From JAXDBM01 sp964460245 (GTDB lineage Bacteria; Desulfobacterota; Syntrophia; Syntrophales; Fen-1087), in contig CAYWTL010000006.1 in the NCBI GenBank assembly GCA_964460245.1, positions 1 through 58,433 of the forward strand: DNA of 58,433 bases, read 5' to 3'. This document shows positions 1 to 8,049 of this stretch, piece by piece. A program made the position numbers and the translations under genes. How positions within the stretch are numbered: position 1 is the first letter of the stretch; the number at the start of each line of letters is the position of its first letter. The notes under the pieces were generated by a model. That model searched no databases. It saw only the letters and a program-made list of their open reading frames with translations, and was not told the DNA's origin.

Positions 1-1
1 T

Positions 2-166
2 CTGGCGCCGGTCCGCTTCGGGGACACGATCACCGCCCGGGCGGAAGTGGTGGAATTGATCGCCGAGAAGAACCGCGTGCGCCTGAAGACGACCTGCACG
101 AACCAGGACGGCGTCGTTGTCCTGGACGGTGAGGCCCTGGTCAGCCCGCCCAAGGCGAGAGGCTGA
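2..166 (+). CDS. MaoC-like (R)-specific enoyl-CoA hydratase, C-terminal fragment
   Basis: Only the last 54 codons are inside the window, read in frame from base 2 to a TGA at 164-166. The fragment contains a segment typical of the C-terminal strand of hot-dog-fold MaoC/PhaJ hydratases (VRFGDTITARAEV, then a conserved stretch ending in VVLDGEALV). Members of this family hydrate trans-enoyl-CoA to (R)-3-hydroxyacyl-CoA, the monomer that PHA synthase polymerises, which fits the PHA genes that follow on the opposite strand. The catalytic Asp/His half is outside the window, so the activity cannot be confirmed; a thioesterase or another hot-dog protein remains possible. Confidence 0.6.
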   Translation: MAPVRFGDTITARAEVVELIAEKNRVRLKTTCTNQDGVVVLDGEALVSPPKARG

Positions 167-217
167 ACCGGCGCGGTCCGCGGAAACCGCAAAGCCGGTC
201 GCGGTTCGATGCGCCGC

Positions 218-712
218 TTACGACTGGGGCGGCCGCTGGAAGATGTTGGCCATCGCTTTCATCAGCGACTCGAACTCGTCGCTCTGCTTCCGAATGACCT
301 CCCGCAGCCCTTCCACTGTCTCTTCCGGCGTCTCTTCTTGGGACGCCGCCTTTTTGCCGCGGCGCTTTTGCAACGCCGCAATCGTCTCTTCCAGCTTCGC
401 CGTCTTTTCTTTCAGGGCCCGGCATTCATTCAACAGGTCCTGATAATCCCCCCGGGGCACCACGTCGAAGAGGGCGAGAAAATCCCTCATCGATTTTTGA
501 AAATTCTCCGCCGATTTCTCCCACGGATTCGCCTCCGCGGGCTTTCCCGGCGGAGGGCTTTCCAGCCCGTAAACCTTGCGGAAGAGGGACGAAAAAGCGT
601 CCGCCCTTTCCAGTCCGAGGTCCCGCCACTTGTTCAGGTCGTCGATCTGCTTCTGCCCCTTGGCCAGGGCCGAGAAAAACTGGGACCAGAACTCATAAAA
701 ATTCGCATCCAT
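218..712 (-). CDS. PhaE-like PHA synthase subunit (short form)
   Basis: A 164-residue acidic, helical protein. Residues about 1-45 (opening MDANFYEFWSQFF, with a KWRDLGLERADAF segment) and the central NPWEKSAENFQKSMRDFLALFDVVPRGDY region resemble PhaE, the non-catalytic subunit of class III PHA synthases. A coiled coil rich in Lys/Glu follows at about residues 95-145. Known PhaE proteins are usually much longer (roughly 300 residues or more), so this is a short version. It lies 39 bp downstream of the synthase-like gene on the same strand and is probably co-transcribed with it, which supports a partner role on the granule. The assignment rests on general resemblance and context; a phasin-like function is the main alternative. 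Confidence 0.6.
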   Translation of the reverse strand: MDANFYEFWSQFFSALAKGQKQIDDLNKWRDLGLERADAFSSLFRKVYGLESPPPGKPAEANPWEKSAENFQKSMRDFLALFDVVPRGDYQDLLNECRALKEKTAKLEETIAALQKRRGKKAASQEETPEETVEGLREVIRKQSDEFESLMKAMANIFQRPPQS

Positions 713-751
713 GATCTTTCCCTGCTCCTTCGGGACGGTTCCCCGCGCCGG

Positions 752-2449
752 TTATTTTCCCTCGAGGTCGAGCTGGAAGCGCACGGGCCCCCGGTAGGAG
801 CCGAACCGCTTGTGAAGGGCGCACTCCGTGTCCGGATGCGACCAGGACGTCGCGATGGCGCCGTGACCTTTGGGGAAGACGGTGACCTCGGCCTTGACAT
901 AATCCACGGGCGCGATCGCCGCGGCCTTGTCGACCAGATCGTCCTTGTCCGCGTAGCAGATCAGCCACGGGATGCCCTTTTCCTCGATCCCCTTGAAATT
1001 GAGCGTCTTGCCGAAAAGCTTCACCGGGATCGTGCCGTCGGGGGTCACCGGAATGGTGTAGGAATCGAAGCTGATCTTGGTAATGGCCTCGGGCAGATCG
1101 TTGCGGTCGTAGATCAGCCAGTGGTTCATGGCGGCGGCCGTCGAGTTGATCATGATCTCCCTGCCGTCCGGCCCTTCGAGGTTCATCAGGTCGCGGTGCA
1201 GGGTCACCATGGAGAACTCCTTCTCCATGCTCTTGAGCTTGTAGACCCAGCTCATGACCTTCCCGTCCACCACCCGGTTCCCGTTGGGCATGTCCTTCAC
1301 GGCATAACCCAGGTCCCGAAAGCGGGGGGGGAGGTGCTGCATGTACTCCACGAGGGACAGGCTGCGCGTTCCGTCCATCGGCGCCACGCAGGTGATCAGC
1401 GCGTCGACCAGTCCGTCCAGCTCGCCGGACAGGATGTCCAGAACGGCCATGAAGCCGCCCTGACAGAAACCGTTGAGCGTGACGGGCTTTCCGTGCGCGG
1501 CCTTCACCTTCGCGCAGAAATATCGAGTGTCGCGGGCGTCGTCCTCGCCGGTCATGGTCTGCACCGCCGGGGTCGTATCGATATCCTTGATGATCCGAAC
1601 GTAGGTGGGAATGCCCTGATTGGCAAAAGCATGGACGTAGCTCTTCTGCTCATCCGGCAGAAAGGCCAGAATGTTGGGGCCGAGAACATAGGGGTGAATG
1701 ATGATGATCGGCTTCCCCGATTTCCGGACCTTCACCTTTTTGTCCCGCGGAAGGACCTGATACAGCAGGAACCGCTCCGTCTCGGCCGCCCGAATGTAGC
1801 CGCCGTCGTCGAAGTGGAATCCGAAAGCCGGCTTGATCGCCCGAATGGCCTCCGGGTATCCGTGCACCAGCAGTTCCATGAGCCGGGCCTGCCGGACCGA
1901 GTAATCGTTCAGCCTTTCCCCGTCACGGTCAAAGAAACTGTTCAGTCCGGCCGTGTAGGCCTTGTCCGCCTCGCGCCGGTGATAGCTGTCCATGCCCTTG
2001 AGGGAGCCCGCCAGGCCTTTCTCGGCGACCTGCAGGTTGAACTGAACCAGCTCCATATAGTCGAGCAGGCTCTCCAGCGGATTCGTTCCGGCCAACTTGT
2101 CCTTTTCGCGCTGCGTGAACGAGTTCGCGGCGGTCCAGTAGGGCTGCATGAAATCGTTCATGTAGGTCAGCACGCCCAGGGCATAGGTCTGATACGTCTT
2201 CGCCGTATTCAGCGCGGTTTCCAGCGCGCTTTCCTGCTTCGATTTCCCCAGTCTGGAGAAGGCGTCACAGGCGCTCCAGAGGGAAAAGCACATATCGTTC
2301 ATGTAGATCGGGACGCTGAGCCAGTAGTTGTGGTTGTGCCTGGCCGCATCCAGAGACGCCTGGACGTAATTCTCGCCCGCCTCGGAAACGCCGTTTCGAG
2401 AGTCCGACAGAATCCGATAGTATTCGTTGTTCACGAAGGGAATTATCAT
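752..2449 (-). CDS. phaC: PHA synthase-like alpha/beta hydrolase (PhaC family)
   Basis: A 565-residue protein of class I length. After a long helical N-terminal region it has an alpha/beta-hydrolase core. The nucleophile elbow is GFCQGG (residues 327-332), with Cys329 in place of the lipase Ser; this GxCxGG box is the hallmark of PHA synthases. Candidate partners in the triad are Asp504 in ADKDDLV and His529 in PKGHGA. The family polymerises (R)-3-hydroxyacyl-CoA on the granule surface. It is followed by a PhaE-like gene and preceded by two phasins, all on the minus strand. The combination of a class I-sized catalytic protein with a PhaE-like partner is unusual. The sequence is divergent, so activity as a related acyltransferase or depolymerase cannot be excluded. 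Confidence 0.72.
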   Translation of the reverse strand: MIIPFVNNEYYRILSDSRNGVSEAGENYVQASLDAARHNHNYWLSVPIYMNDMCFSLWSACDAFSRLGKSKQESALETALNTAKTYQTYALGVLTYMNDFMQPYWTAANSFTQREKDKLAGTNPLESLLDYMELVQFNLQVAEKGLAGSLKGMDSYHRREADKAYTAGLNSFFDRDGERLNDYSVRQARLMELLVHGYPEAIRAIKPAFGFHFDDGGYIRAAETERFLLYQVLPRDKKVKVRKSGKPIIIIHPYVLGPNILAFLPDEQKSYVHAFANQGIPTYVRIIKDIDTTPAVQTMTGEDDARDTRYFCAKVKAAHGKPVTLNGFCQGGFMAVLDILSGELDGLVDALITCVAPMDGTRSLSLVEYMQHLPPRFRDLGYAVKDMPNGNRVVDGKVMSWVYKLKSMEKEFSMVTLHRDLMNLEGPDGREIMINSTAAAMNHWLIYDRNDLPEAITKISFDSYTIPVTPDGTIPVKLFGKTLNFKGIEEKGIPWLICYADKDDLVDKAAAIAPVDYVKAEVTVFPKGHGAIATSWSHPDTECALHKRFGSYRGPVRFQLDLEGK

Positions 2450-2479
2450 GATCGAACCGTCCCATGCCCTTTCCCGGGA

Positions 2480-2758
2480 TTAAGCGTTCTTGCCCTTGTC
2501 AAAGCCGGCAAAAAAGTCTTCGACCTTCTTGTAGTTGTCGTCCACCGCGGTCTTGAAATCTTCGCGGCCCCGCTTGTAGGCCTTGATCCAGTCGGAAACG
2601 GCTTTCTTGCCCTCCGCCGGCATCCAGGCGCTCTGCTCCATGAAGCTGCTCACCATCTTCTCCGTCTGCTCCTGAAGCACCGCCATCGCATTAAAGGTGT
2701 TGTCAAAAGCGGCCTTGTTGAACTGGATCATCTGTTTCGCAAACTGTTTCGGTTCCAT
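2480..2758 (-). CDS. phasin-like granule protein, copy 2
   Basis: A 92-residue helical protein starting MEPKQFAKQ. The ATG at 2758 is chosen because an AAGGAG ribosome-binding site lies about 7 nt before it; a longer in-frame reading upstream has no such support. It contains an FDNTFNAM..LQEQTEKMV segment and a C-terminal YKKVEDFF motif that are nearly shared with the next gene, so the two are tandem paralogues. Phasins coat PHA granules and control their size. It sits between the other phasin and the synthase-like gene, about 30 bp upstream of the latter. Confidence 0.7.
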   Translation of the reverse strand: MEPKQFAKQMIQFNKAAFDNTFNAMAVLQEQTEKMVSSFMEQSAWMPAEGKKAVSDWIKAYKRGREDFKTAVDDNYKKVEDFFAGFDKGKNA

Positions 2759-2781
2759 CTCTCTTTCTCCTTTCATCAAAC

Positions 2782-2815
2782 CCGCCGTGGTCCGGGCCCA
2801 TGACCCGCACGGCGG
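2782..2815 (-). repeat. hairpin between the two phasin genes
   Basis: CCGCCGTG at 2782-2789 and CACGGCGG at 2808-2815 form a perfect 8-bp inverted repeat in the 71-bp space between the phasins. There is no long T-run after it in the direction of transcription, so it looks more like an mRNA processing or partial termination element than a full intrinsic terminator. Such a structure could let the first phasin be made in excess of the downstream genes (inference). Confidence 0.45.
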
Positions 2816-2829
2816 TCCCTGGGGTGATC

Positions 2830-3123
2830 TTACTTTCCCGCCTTCGCCTTGGTGGCGGTCTTCTCTATGCTGCCGAAAAATTCTTCCACTTTCTTGTAGC
2901 TCTCGTTGACGCTCTCCTTGAAAGCCTCGCGGCCCTTCTTGTAGGTCTTCACCCATTCGTTGACCGCCTGCTTCCCCTCCGCGGGAAACCAGGGTGCCTG
3001 CTCCAGAAACATGTTCACCATCTTTTCTGTCTGCTCCTGCAGGATCTGCATGGCATTGAACGTGTTGTCAAATGTGGTTTTGTGAAATTCGATCATTTGC
3101 CTGGTGATGTTGCTCTGCTCCAT
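2830..3123 (-). CDS. phasin-like granule protein, copy 1
   Basis: A 97-residue protein starting MEQSNITRQMIEF. The ATG at 3123 follows a GGGAGGAAAT ribosome-binding site, which decides the start over a longer in-frame extension of 25 codons. It is mostly amphipathic helix with a Lys/Ala-rich tail (KTATKAKAGK) like those of many phasins. It is the promoter-proximal gene of the minus-strand PHA set and diverges from phaR, the arrangement expected when PhaR represses phasin expression. It shares roughly half its residues with the neighbouring 92-residue copy. Confidence 0.72.
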   Translation of the reverse strand: MEQSNITRQMIEFHKTTFDNTFNAMQILQEQTEKMVNMFLEQAPWFPAEGKQAVNEWVKTYKKGREAFKESVNESYKKVEEFFGSIEKTATKAKAGK

Positions 3124-3410
3124 TTTTATTTCCTCCCGTTGTTTGTTTTTTCTTTTCTTTACGTCACCTGCGACGTTAGCGCTAATATAGCATCGCAAAA
3201 TTATTTGTCAAGGGAAAATTGTTGCGTTGCAATAATTTTCCCTTCGGGAGGCCCCGGCGCAGGACGCCGGGAATCTCCAGATATATTTATTAATATCAAT
3301 TAGTTAAAAGAATTAATCCAATCATAACATAAATTTTTTTGCGGCGCCGGTTTTTTTATGTTGCATCATAAACCGTTTTCCGATATTGAGGCGGTGAAAG
3401 GAAGACGAAT
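3124..3410. promoter_or_regulatory. divergent phasin/phaR control region with palindromes
   Basis: This AT-rich 287-bp region separates the leftward phasin genes from rightward phaR. It holds a perfect 10-bp palindrome TTAGCGCTAA (3176-3185). It also holds a 14-bp inverted repeat, GGGAAAATTGTTGC at 3212-3225 and GCAATAATTTTCCC at 3229-3242, with one mismatch and a 3-bp centre containing TTGC/GCAA elements. A GC-rich hairpin (3253-3259 with 3265-3271) follows. The two palindromes lie where leftward phasin transcription should start, so they are candidate operators, perhaps for PhaR. That protein-DNA link is inferred. Confidence 0.5.
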
Positions 3411-3875
3411 ATGGCCGAGACACTGCACTATAAGAAATATGCCAACCGGCGCCTGTACGACACGGAAAAAAGCGCCTATGTGACCCTGGACGGCGTCATG
3501 CAGGTCATCCGGCAGGGCCGCAACGTGGAGGTGGCCGACGCAAAGACCGGCGAAGACGTGACGGCCTTCACGCTGACGCAGATCATCCTGGAGGAATCGC
3601 GCAAGAAAAACAGCCTGCTGCCCGTGCCCCTGCTGCATTTGATCATCCGGTACGGCGAAAACATCCTCAGTGAATTCTTCGACAATTACCTGGAGCAGAC
3701 CCTGAAAAACTATCTTGCCTACAAGGCCGCGGCGGATGAGCAGTTCAAGAAGTGGCTCAGTCTGGGTGCGGACCTTTCCAACCTGACGCGGGCATCCATG
3801 TCAACCCTTCCCGGCTTTCAGTCTCTTTTCAACCTCGCCGGCGACAAGGTGAAAGACGTGGAAAGCGGGGAATGA
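3411..3875 (+). CDS. phaR: PHA synthesis repressor PhaR
   Basis: A 154-residue protein whose first 60 residues match the PHB/PHA accumulation regulator DNA-binding domain, including KKYANRRLYDT (residues 8-18), a YVTLDGVMQVIRQG segment and LTQIILEES. The C-terminal half fits the granule-associated region of the family (EFFDNYLEQTLKNYLAYK). PhaR binds DNA and nascent PHA: when polymer is absent it represses phasin genes, and when granules form it is titrated away. Divergent placement from two phasins fits this role. The start is the ATG after a GGAAGACGAAT context. Confidence 0.88.
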   Translation: MAETLHYKKYANRRLYDTEKSAYVTLDGVMQVIRQGRNVEVADAKTGEDVTAFTLTQIILEESRKKNSLLPVPLLHLIIRYGENILSEFFDNYLEQTLKNYLAYKAAADEQFKKWLSLGADLSNLTRASMSTLPGFQSLFNLAGDKVKDVESGE

Positions 3876-3952
3876 GTGTCGCCGACCGGTCAGGAATGTC
3901 TTGACAAGAACCGGGCATTCCCTTAAACGATACCCATGATACCGGAGAACCG

Positions 3953-4372
3953 ATGAGCGAAACCTTCTCGAAGAAAGTGGTCATTCACTACACGGCGGAG
4001 AACGTCGAACAGCCCATCATCTGCCAGCTGGTGAAACGGTACGACCTCGTCTTCAACATACTGAAGGCCCGGATCTTCCCCCGCCGCGAGGGGGTGATTG
4101 TGCTCGAGCTCAGCGGCCTGAAGGAAAATTTCGACAAGGGAATCCTTTTTCTGAAGGAAAAGGGCTTGAAGGTCGAGCCGCTGTCGAAAAGCGTCAACCA
4201 AAACACGGACAAGTGCGTCCACTGCGGCGCCTGCACGGCTTTCTGCCCGACGGACGCGCTGTCCTTCGACGTCCAGACGATGCGGGTGGTCTTCGACCCG
4301 GAAAAATGCAACGGCTGCGAGCTCTGCGTTTCGGCCTGCCCGGTCCGGGCCATGGAGGTCAATCTGCTGTAG
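3953..4372 (+). CDS. NIL-domain 2[4Fe-4S] ferredoxin
   Basis: 139 residues. Residues 1-78 form a NIL domain, the small substrate-binding-like domain also found in methionine ABC ATPases. Residues 88-129 hold two 4Fe-4S motifs: Cys88/91/94/98 and Cys119/122/125/129, each ending in Cys-Pro. Proteins of this layout occur in sulfate reducers, syntrophs and methanogens, where related ferredoxins have been linked to sulfur transfer in homocysteine/methionine formation. The precise partner is not evident here. A TTGACA at 3901-3906 could be the -35 element of its own promoter. Confidence 0.85.
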   Translation: MSETFSKKVVIHYTAENVEQPIICQLVKRYDLVFNILKARIFPRREGVIVLELSGLKENFDKGILFLKEKGLKVEPLSKSVNQNTDKCVHCGACTAFCPTDALSFDVQTMRVVFDPEKCNGCELCVSACPVRAMEVNLL

Positions 4373-4384
4373 CCGTCCCGGCCG

Positions 4385-4747
4385 CTACGGGCCCCTTTCC
4401 GGCTTCCGCTCCGTCTTCTTCCCCCCGCCGGCGAGGCCTTCAATCTCCTCGGTCAGCTTTTTCCCCTGTTCGACAACCGCCTTCCCGGTCTGGTAGGCAT
4501 TCTTCCCCTTTTCCACCATCCTTTCCGTCTGCGCCTTTGCCTTTTCGAGAGTCCCCATGACGTTTTCCGGCATCGTCTCGGGGTCCTTCAGGTAGAAATA
4601 TCCGCAGAGGGCGATGAGGGCCAGGAGGATCAGGAGGGCCATTTTGACGAGCTTCTTGAAAATGAAATAGAGGACCAGGAGGGCCAGGAAGATGACCAGG
4701 CCCGTCACGGCCGGATGTCCCGAAAGGTTCTGAACGATCTGATCCAT
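4385..4747 (-). CDS. small inner-membrane protein of unknown function
   Basis: A 120-residue protein with a very hydrophobic stretch at about residues 15-52 that can form one or two membrane helices, followed by a Lys/Glu/Gln-rich helical tail (EKAKAQTERMVEKGKNAYQTGK) ending in basic residues. No family is recognised. It converges with the ferredoxin gene, leaving 12 bp between stops, and diverges from mtaB. The tail is probably cytoplasmic and coiled coil-like. Codon use resembles the neighbours, so it is likely a real gene. Confidence 0.6.
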   Translation of the reverse strand: MDQIVQNLSGHPAVTGLVIFLALLVLYFIFKKLVKMALLILLALIALCGYFYLKDPETMPENVMGTLEKAKAQTERMVEKGKNAYQTGKAVVEQGKKLTEEIEGLAGGGKKTERKPERGP

Positions 4748-4816
4748 GGCTTTTTTCCACTTATGCTGAGGTCATACTACCGGAAAAGCCTGGAAATATC
4801 AAACACTCCTTTCGGC

Positions 4817-4845
4817 TTGACAAGCGCGGCGGGACGGGCTTAAAT
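4817..4845 (+). promoter_or_regulatory. sigma70-type promoter for mtaB-rnc-radical SAM
   Basis: TTGACA (4817-4822), a 17-bp spacer and TTAAAT (4840-4845). Transcription would begin near 4852, which supports the ATG at 4879 rather than an upstream TTG at 4855 as the mtaB start. Confidence 0.6.
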
Positions 4846-4878
4846 GCCCCTTCATTGCCGGACGGAGGGTTCTCATCC

Positions 4879-6183
4879 ATGAAAGTCGCCATGGCCACGC
4901 TCGGCTGCAAGGTCAACCAGTACGAGTCCGCCGGCATTCTGGAAGCATTGGAAGAGCGGGGCTTTTCTGTCGTACCCTTCGGCGAGGAGGCGGACTGCTA
5001 CGTCGTCAACACCTGCACAGTGACCGGGCGGTCCGACTGCCAGTCCCGTCAACTGATCCGCCGGGCCGCCAGAGCCAACCCCGGCGCCTCCATCATCGTC
5101 ACGGGCTGCTACGCCCGGATCGCCCCCGGCGAGATTCAAAAGATCCGCGGCGCAACCCACATCGTGGAACACAAGGCCTCCATACCGGACCTGATCGGGC
5201 GGATCGCGGGCGTCCCTGCGGATGAGGCGCGGCGCGAAACCACGGCGGAAAATGCGCCGCGCGAATTGCACCCCCGCAGATTCCCGGGGCACACGCGGGC
5301 ATTTCTGAAAATCCAGGACGGGTGCGATGCCTTCTGCACCTACTGCATCGTCCCCTATGCGAGGGGCCACAGCCGAAGTGTTTCCGAAAAGGATGTCCTC
5401 GGCCGGCTCCGCGAGCTCGGCGGTGCCGGGTACCGGGAGATCGTCCTGACGGGCATCCACCTCGGCGCCTACGGCCGGGACCTGAGGCCCGCAGCCGGCC
5501 TGCTCGAAATCCTGAAGGACGTGGAGGAGGAGCGACCCGTCGAACGGCTGCGGCTGAGCTCCATCGAACCCGGGGAGGTGACCGACGAGATGATCTCCTT
5601 TTTCCGGACGTCCAAGGTGCTGTGCCGACATCTCCACATTCCGCTGCAGAGTGGAAGCGACGACGTCCTGAAGCGGATGGGCCGCCCCTACGACGCCTCT
5701 TTTTTCCGGAATCTCCTGGAGCGGATCTGGCGGGCCATCCCGGACATGGCAATCGGCCTGGACGTGATGGCGGGATTTCCCGGGGAAGACGAGGAGGCGT
5801 TCAACCGGACGGTGCGGCTGATCGAGGACCTTCCCGTTGCCTACCTTCATGTCTTCCCCTATTCGGACCGGCCGGGAACGGAGGCTTCCGCGATGCGGGG
5901 CAAGGTCGGGGAGAAGGAGAAGAAGCTCCGGGCGGCACAGTTGAGGGCTTTGGGAAAAAGAAAAAGATCGGACTTCGCCGGGCGGTTCGTCGGCAAAACG
6001 GTTTCCGTTCTCATCGAAGGCGGTGCAGGCCCGGGAGGAGAATTCACGAAGGGGTTCTCCGACCAATACATTCCGGTCTTCGTCCGGACCGGCGGCGGGG
6101 TTGCCGTCAACCGCATCGTGGCGGTCGTCGCGGAAATCTGCAGGGACGGCAAACTCTACGGCAGGATCACTCATGACGGATGA
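4879..6183 (+). CDS. mtaB: tRNA t6A37 methylthiotransferase MtaB
   Basis: 434 residues from the ATG at 4879, preceded by GGAGGG. The N-terminal UPF0004 domain has Cys10, Cys46 and Cys77 for the auxiliary 4Fe-4S cluster. The radical SAM motif is CDAFCTYC (Cys149/153/156) and a TRAM-like domain closes the protein. The opening TLGCKVNQYES and the CDAFCTYCIVPYARG form are typical of MtaB rather than MiaB or RimO. The enzyme adds a methylthio group to N6-threonylcarbamoyladenosine at position 37 of ANN-decoding tRNAs. Its 3' end overlaps rnc by 11 bp, so the two are translationally coupled. Confidence 0.88.
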   Translation: MKVAMATLGCKVNQYESAGILEALEERGFSVVPFGEEADCYVVNTCTVTGRSDCQSRQLIRRAARANPGASIIVTGCYARIAPGEIQKIRGATHIVEHKASIPDLIGRIAGVPADEARRETTAENAPRELHPRRFPGHTRAFLKIQDGCDAFCTYCIVPYARGHSRSVSEKDVLGRLRELGGAGYREIVLTGIHLGAYGRDLRPAAGLLEILKDVEEERPVERLRLSSIEPGEVTDEMISFFRTSKVLCRHLHIPLQSGSDDVLKRMGRPYDASFFRNLLERIWRAIPDMAIGLDVMAGFPGEDEEAFNRTVRLIEDLPVAYLHVFPYSDRPGTEASAMRGKVGEKEKKLRAAQLRALGKRKRSDFAGRFVGKTVSVLIEGGAGPGGEFTKGFSDQYIPVFVRTGGGVAVNRIVAVVAEICRDGKLYGRITHDG

Positions 6184-6910
6184 AAGAAAAGCCGCCCTCG
6201 ACCGCCTGCAGGAGCGCTTCGGCTACCGCTTCCGGGACCCGGACCTACTGGAAACGGCTCTGACGCACCGGTCCTTCGTCAACGAGAATCCCGACCCGGT
6301 CCGGCCGGACAACGAAAGGCTCGAATTCCTAGGGGATGCCGTCCTGGAACTCTGCGTCAGCGACATGCTGATGCGGCAGTTCCCCGACCAGACGGAAGGC
6401 CGGCTCTCACAGCTGCGGGCCTCGATCGTCAATGAACAGCCGCTCGCGGAGCTGGCAAAAGGCTTCGCGATCGGAGACTGCATGCTGCTCGGCCGGGGGG
6501 AAGAAAGCTCCGGCGGACGGGGCAAGGCCTCGCTGCTGGCCAACGCCCTGGAGGCGGTCCTCGCAGCGATCTACCTGGACGGCGGTTTCGCGGTGGCCTC
6601 CGGATTCATCTGCGGTCTGTTCGCTCCGTTGATCCGGAACGAGGGCCAGCCGCCCGTTTACCGGGATTACAAGACCGTGCTCCAGCAGATTGCCCAGCAC
6701 CGCTTTCGGGTGACCCCGCGCTACACGCTGATCCGCGAATACGGGCCGGACCATGACAAGACCTTTGTGGTCGAGCTCGCTCTCGCGGGCCGGATCGCGA
6801 CGACCGGAACGGCAAAAAACAAGAAGGAGGCGGAACAGCGCGCTGCGGAAAAGGCGCTGCGGGAGATGGAGCGGATGCCGGAAGACGCTGAAGACGGTCG
6901 CCTGCGATGA
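6173..6910 (+). CDS. rnc: ribonuclease III
   Basis: 245 residues from the ATG at 6173, which lies inside the end of mtaB. The catalytic signature NERLEFLGDAVLE is at residues 47-59, the second acidic cluster is near Glu127 in ANALEAVLAAIYLDGG, and a double-stranded RNA-binding domain occupies about residues 160-235 (KNKKEAEQRAAEKAL). RNase III processes rRNA precursors and cuts structured mRNAs. The stop codon overlaps the next ATG (ATGA), a tight operon. rnc and era are operon partners in many bacteria; here they are separated by a radical SAM gene and a toxin-antitoxin pair. Confidence 0.93.
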   Translation: MTDERKAALDRLQERFGYRFRDPDLLETALTHRSFVNENPDPVRPDNERLEFLGDAVLELCVSDMLMRQFPDQTEGRLSQLRASIVNEQPLAELAKGFAIGDCMLLGRGEESSGGRGKASLLANALEAVLAAIYLDGGFAVASGFICGLFAPLIRNEGQPPVYRDYKTVLQQIAQHRFRVTPRYTLIREYGPDHDKTFVVELALAGRIATTGTAKNKKEAEQRAAEKALREMERMPEDAEDGRLR

Positions 6911-7920
6911 TTATTCCCTTCTTTATCATGAACCGGGGCTGCCCCCACCGTTGCATCTTCTGCAGCCCGGAGAGAACGGCGGGACCGCAACCGGAGCGAA
7001 TTTCGGCGGCGCATTTCGAGGAGCGGGTCCGGTTGCACCTGCAGAGCGCACGCGGCAGGCCGGAAGATGTGCAGATCGCCTTCTACGGAGGCAACTTCAC
7101 CGGTCTGTCCCGGGCGGGGCAGATTCGCCTGCTGGAACGGGCCGAAAAGTTCATTTCAAGCGGCGAGGTCCGTTCCGTCCGCATTTCCACGCGTCCGGAC
7201 CACATCGACGGGAAGCGCCTGGCGATTCTAAAGGCGTACGGGGTCCGGACCATCGAAATCGGCGCGCAGTCCATGGTTGACGGGATCCTCGGCGCCGCCC
7301 ATCGCGGCCACAGCGCCGCGGACGTGGAGCGGGCCGTCGGCCTGATTCAGCAGGAGGGCTTCGAGGCGGGTGTTCACCTGATGACGGGCCTTCCGGGAGA
7401 ACGGTGCACGGATTTCGAATACAGTGTGGAGCGGGTCATCGGCCTGCGTCCCGATGCGGTCCGAATCCACCCGGCGCTGGTCCTCGCCGGCGCGCCGCTG
7501 GCCGAGCATTACCGGGAAGGGGACTACGAGCCGCTCGGTATGCCCGAGGCCGTGGAACGCTGCAAGTACGCCCTGCGGCGCTTTTCCGCGGCCGGCATCC
7601 CCGTCATTCGCGTCGGCTTGCAGTCCACTCCGGAGATCGAGAAGCCGGGAAGCATCCTGGCCGGTCCCTATCATCCGGCCTTTCGGTCCATCGTGGAATC
7701 GTCGATTTTCCTGGACATGGCCATATCGCTGCTCTCCACCCGCCCCGTGCGCGGCCGGCAGGTCGTCCTGACCTCCGCCCCGGGCGACGAGAGCCGCCTG
7801 CGGGGGCAGAGGAACGAAAATGTCACCACCCTGAAGAGGCGCTTCGATCTGGCGGGCCTCACGATTGCGGCCGACCCCGGCCAGTCAAAGGGGACCCTGC
7901 GCGTGGCCGTTTGCGGCTGA
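6907..7920 (+). CDS. Elp3-like radical SAM protein
   Basis: 337 residues with the cluster motif CPHRCIFC (Cys12/16/19), then YGGNFTG, ISTRPD and EIGAQS segments that follow the Elp3-type radical SAM barrel. The C-terminal acetyltransferase domain of true Elp3 is missing, so it is a stand-alone radical SAM protein. Its substrate is unknown; the neighbours mtaB, rnc and era suggest an RNA- or translation-related role (inference from context). It overlaps rnc by 4 bp. Its stop at 7920 is followed by a new promoter, so it is probably the last gene of its transcript. Confidence 0.75.
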   Translation: MIIPFFIMNRGCPHRCIFCSPERTAGPQPERISAAHFEERVRLHLQSARGRPEDVQIAFYGGNFTGLSRAGQIRLLERAEKFISSGEVRSVRISTRPDHIDGKRLAILKAYGVRTIEIGAQSMVDGILGAAHRGHSAADVERAVGLIQQEGFEAGVHLMTGLPGERCTDFEYSVERVIGLRPDAVRIHPALVLAGAPLAEHYREGDYEPLGMPEAVERCKYALRRFSAAGIPVIRVGLQSTPEIEKPGSILAGPYHPAFRSIVESSIFLDMAISLLSTRPVRGRQVVLTSAPGDESRLRGQRNENVTTLKRRFDLAGLTIAADPGQSKGTLRVAVCG

Positions 7921-7979
7921 TCCGTGATCCCGATCCCGCTTCCTCACGTGACACTCACTTGATTTCCCTGTGATTTTCC

Positions 7980-8008
7980 TTGACAGATGTAATTATTTTC
8001 CTTAGGAT
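7980..8008 (+). promoter_or_regulatory. sigma70 promoter for the toxin-antitoxin pair and era
   Basis: TTGACA (7980-7985), a 17-bp spacer and TAGGAT (8003-8008). It lies 42 bp before the antitoxin ATG, in a short AT-rich stretch unlike the flanking coding DNA. Because era follows the toxin with no gap, this promoter very probably also drives era. Confidence 0.72.
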
Positions 8009-8049
8009 TTTCAACAGTAAGCAAGAGATTTCCGCGTGAGGGGGAGATC

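Noticed and set aside
209..2803. 864-codon open frame on the plus strand across the PHA genes
   Set aside because: It is the antisense of the PhaC-like and PhaE-like genes in GC-rich DNA; its protein is rich in His, Arg and Val with no motif.
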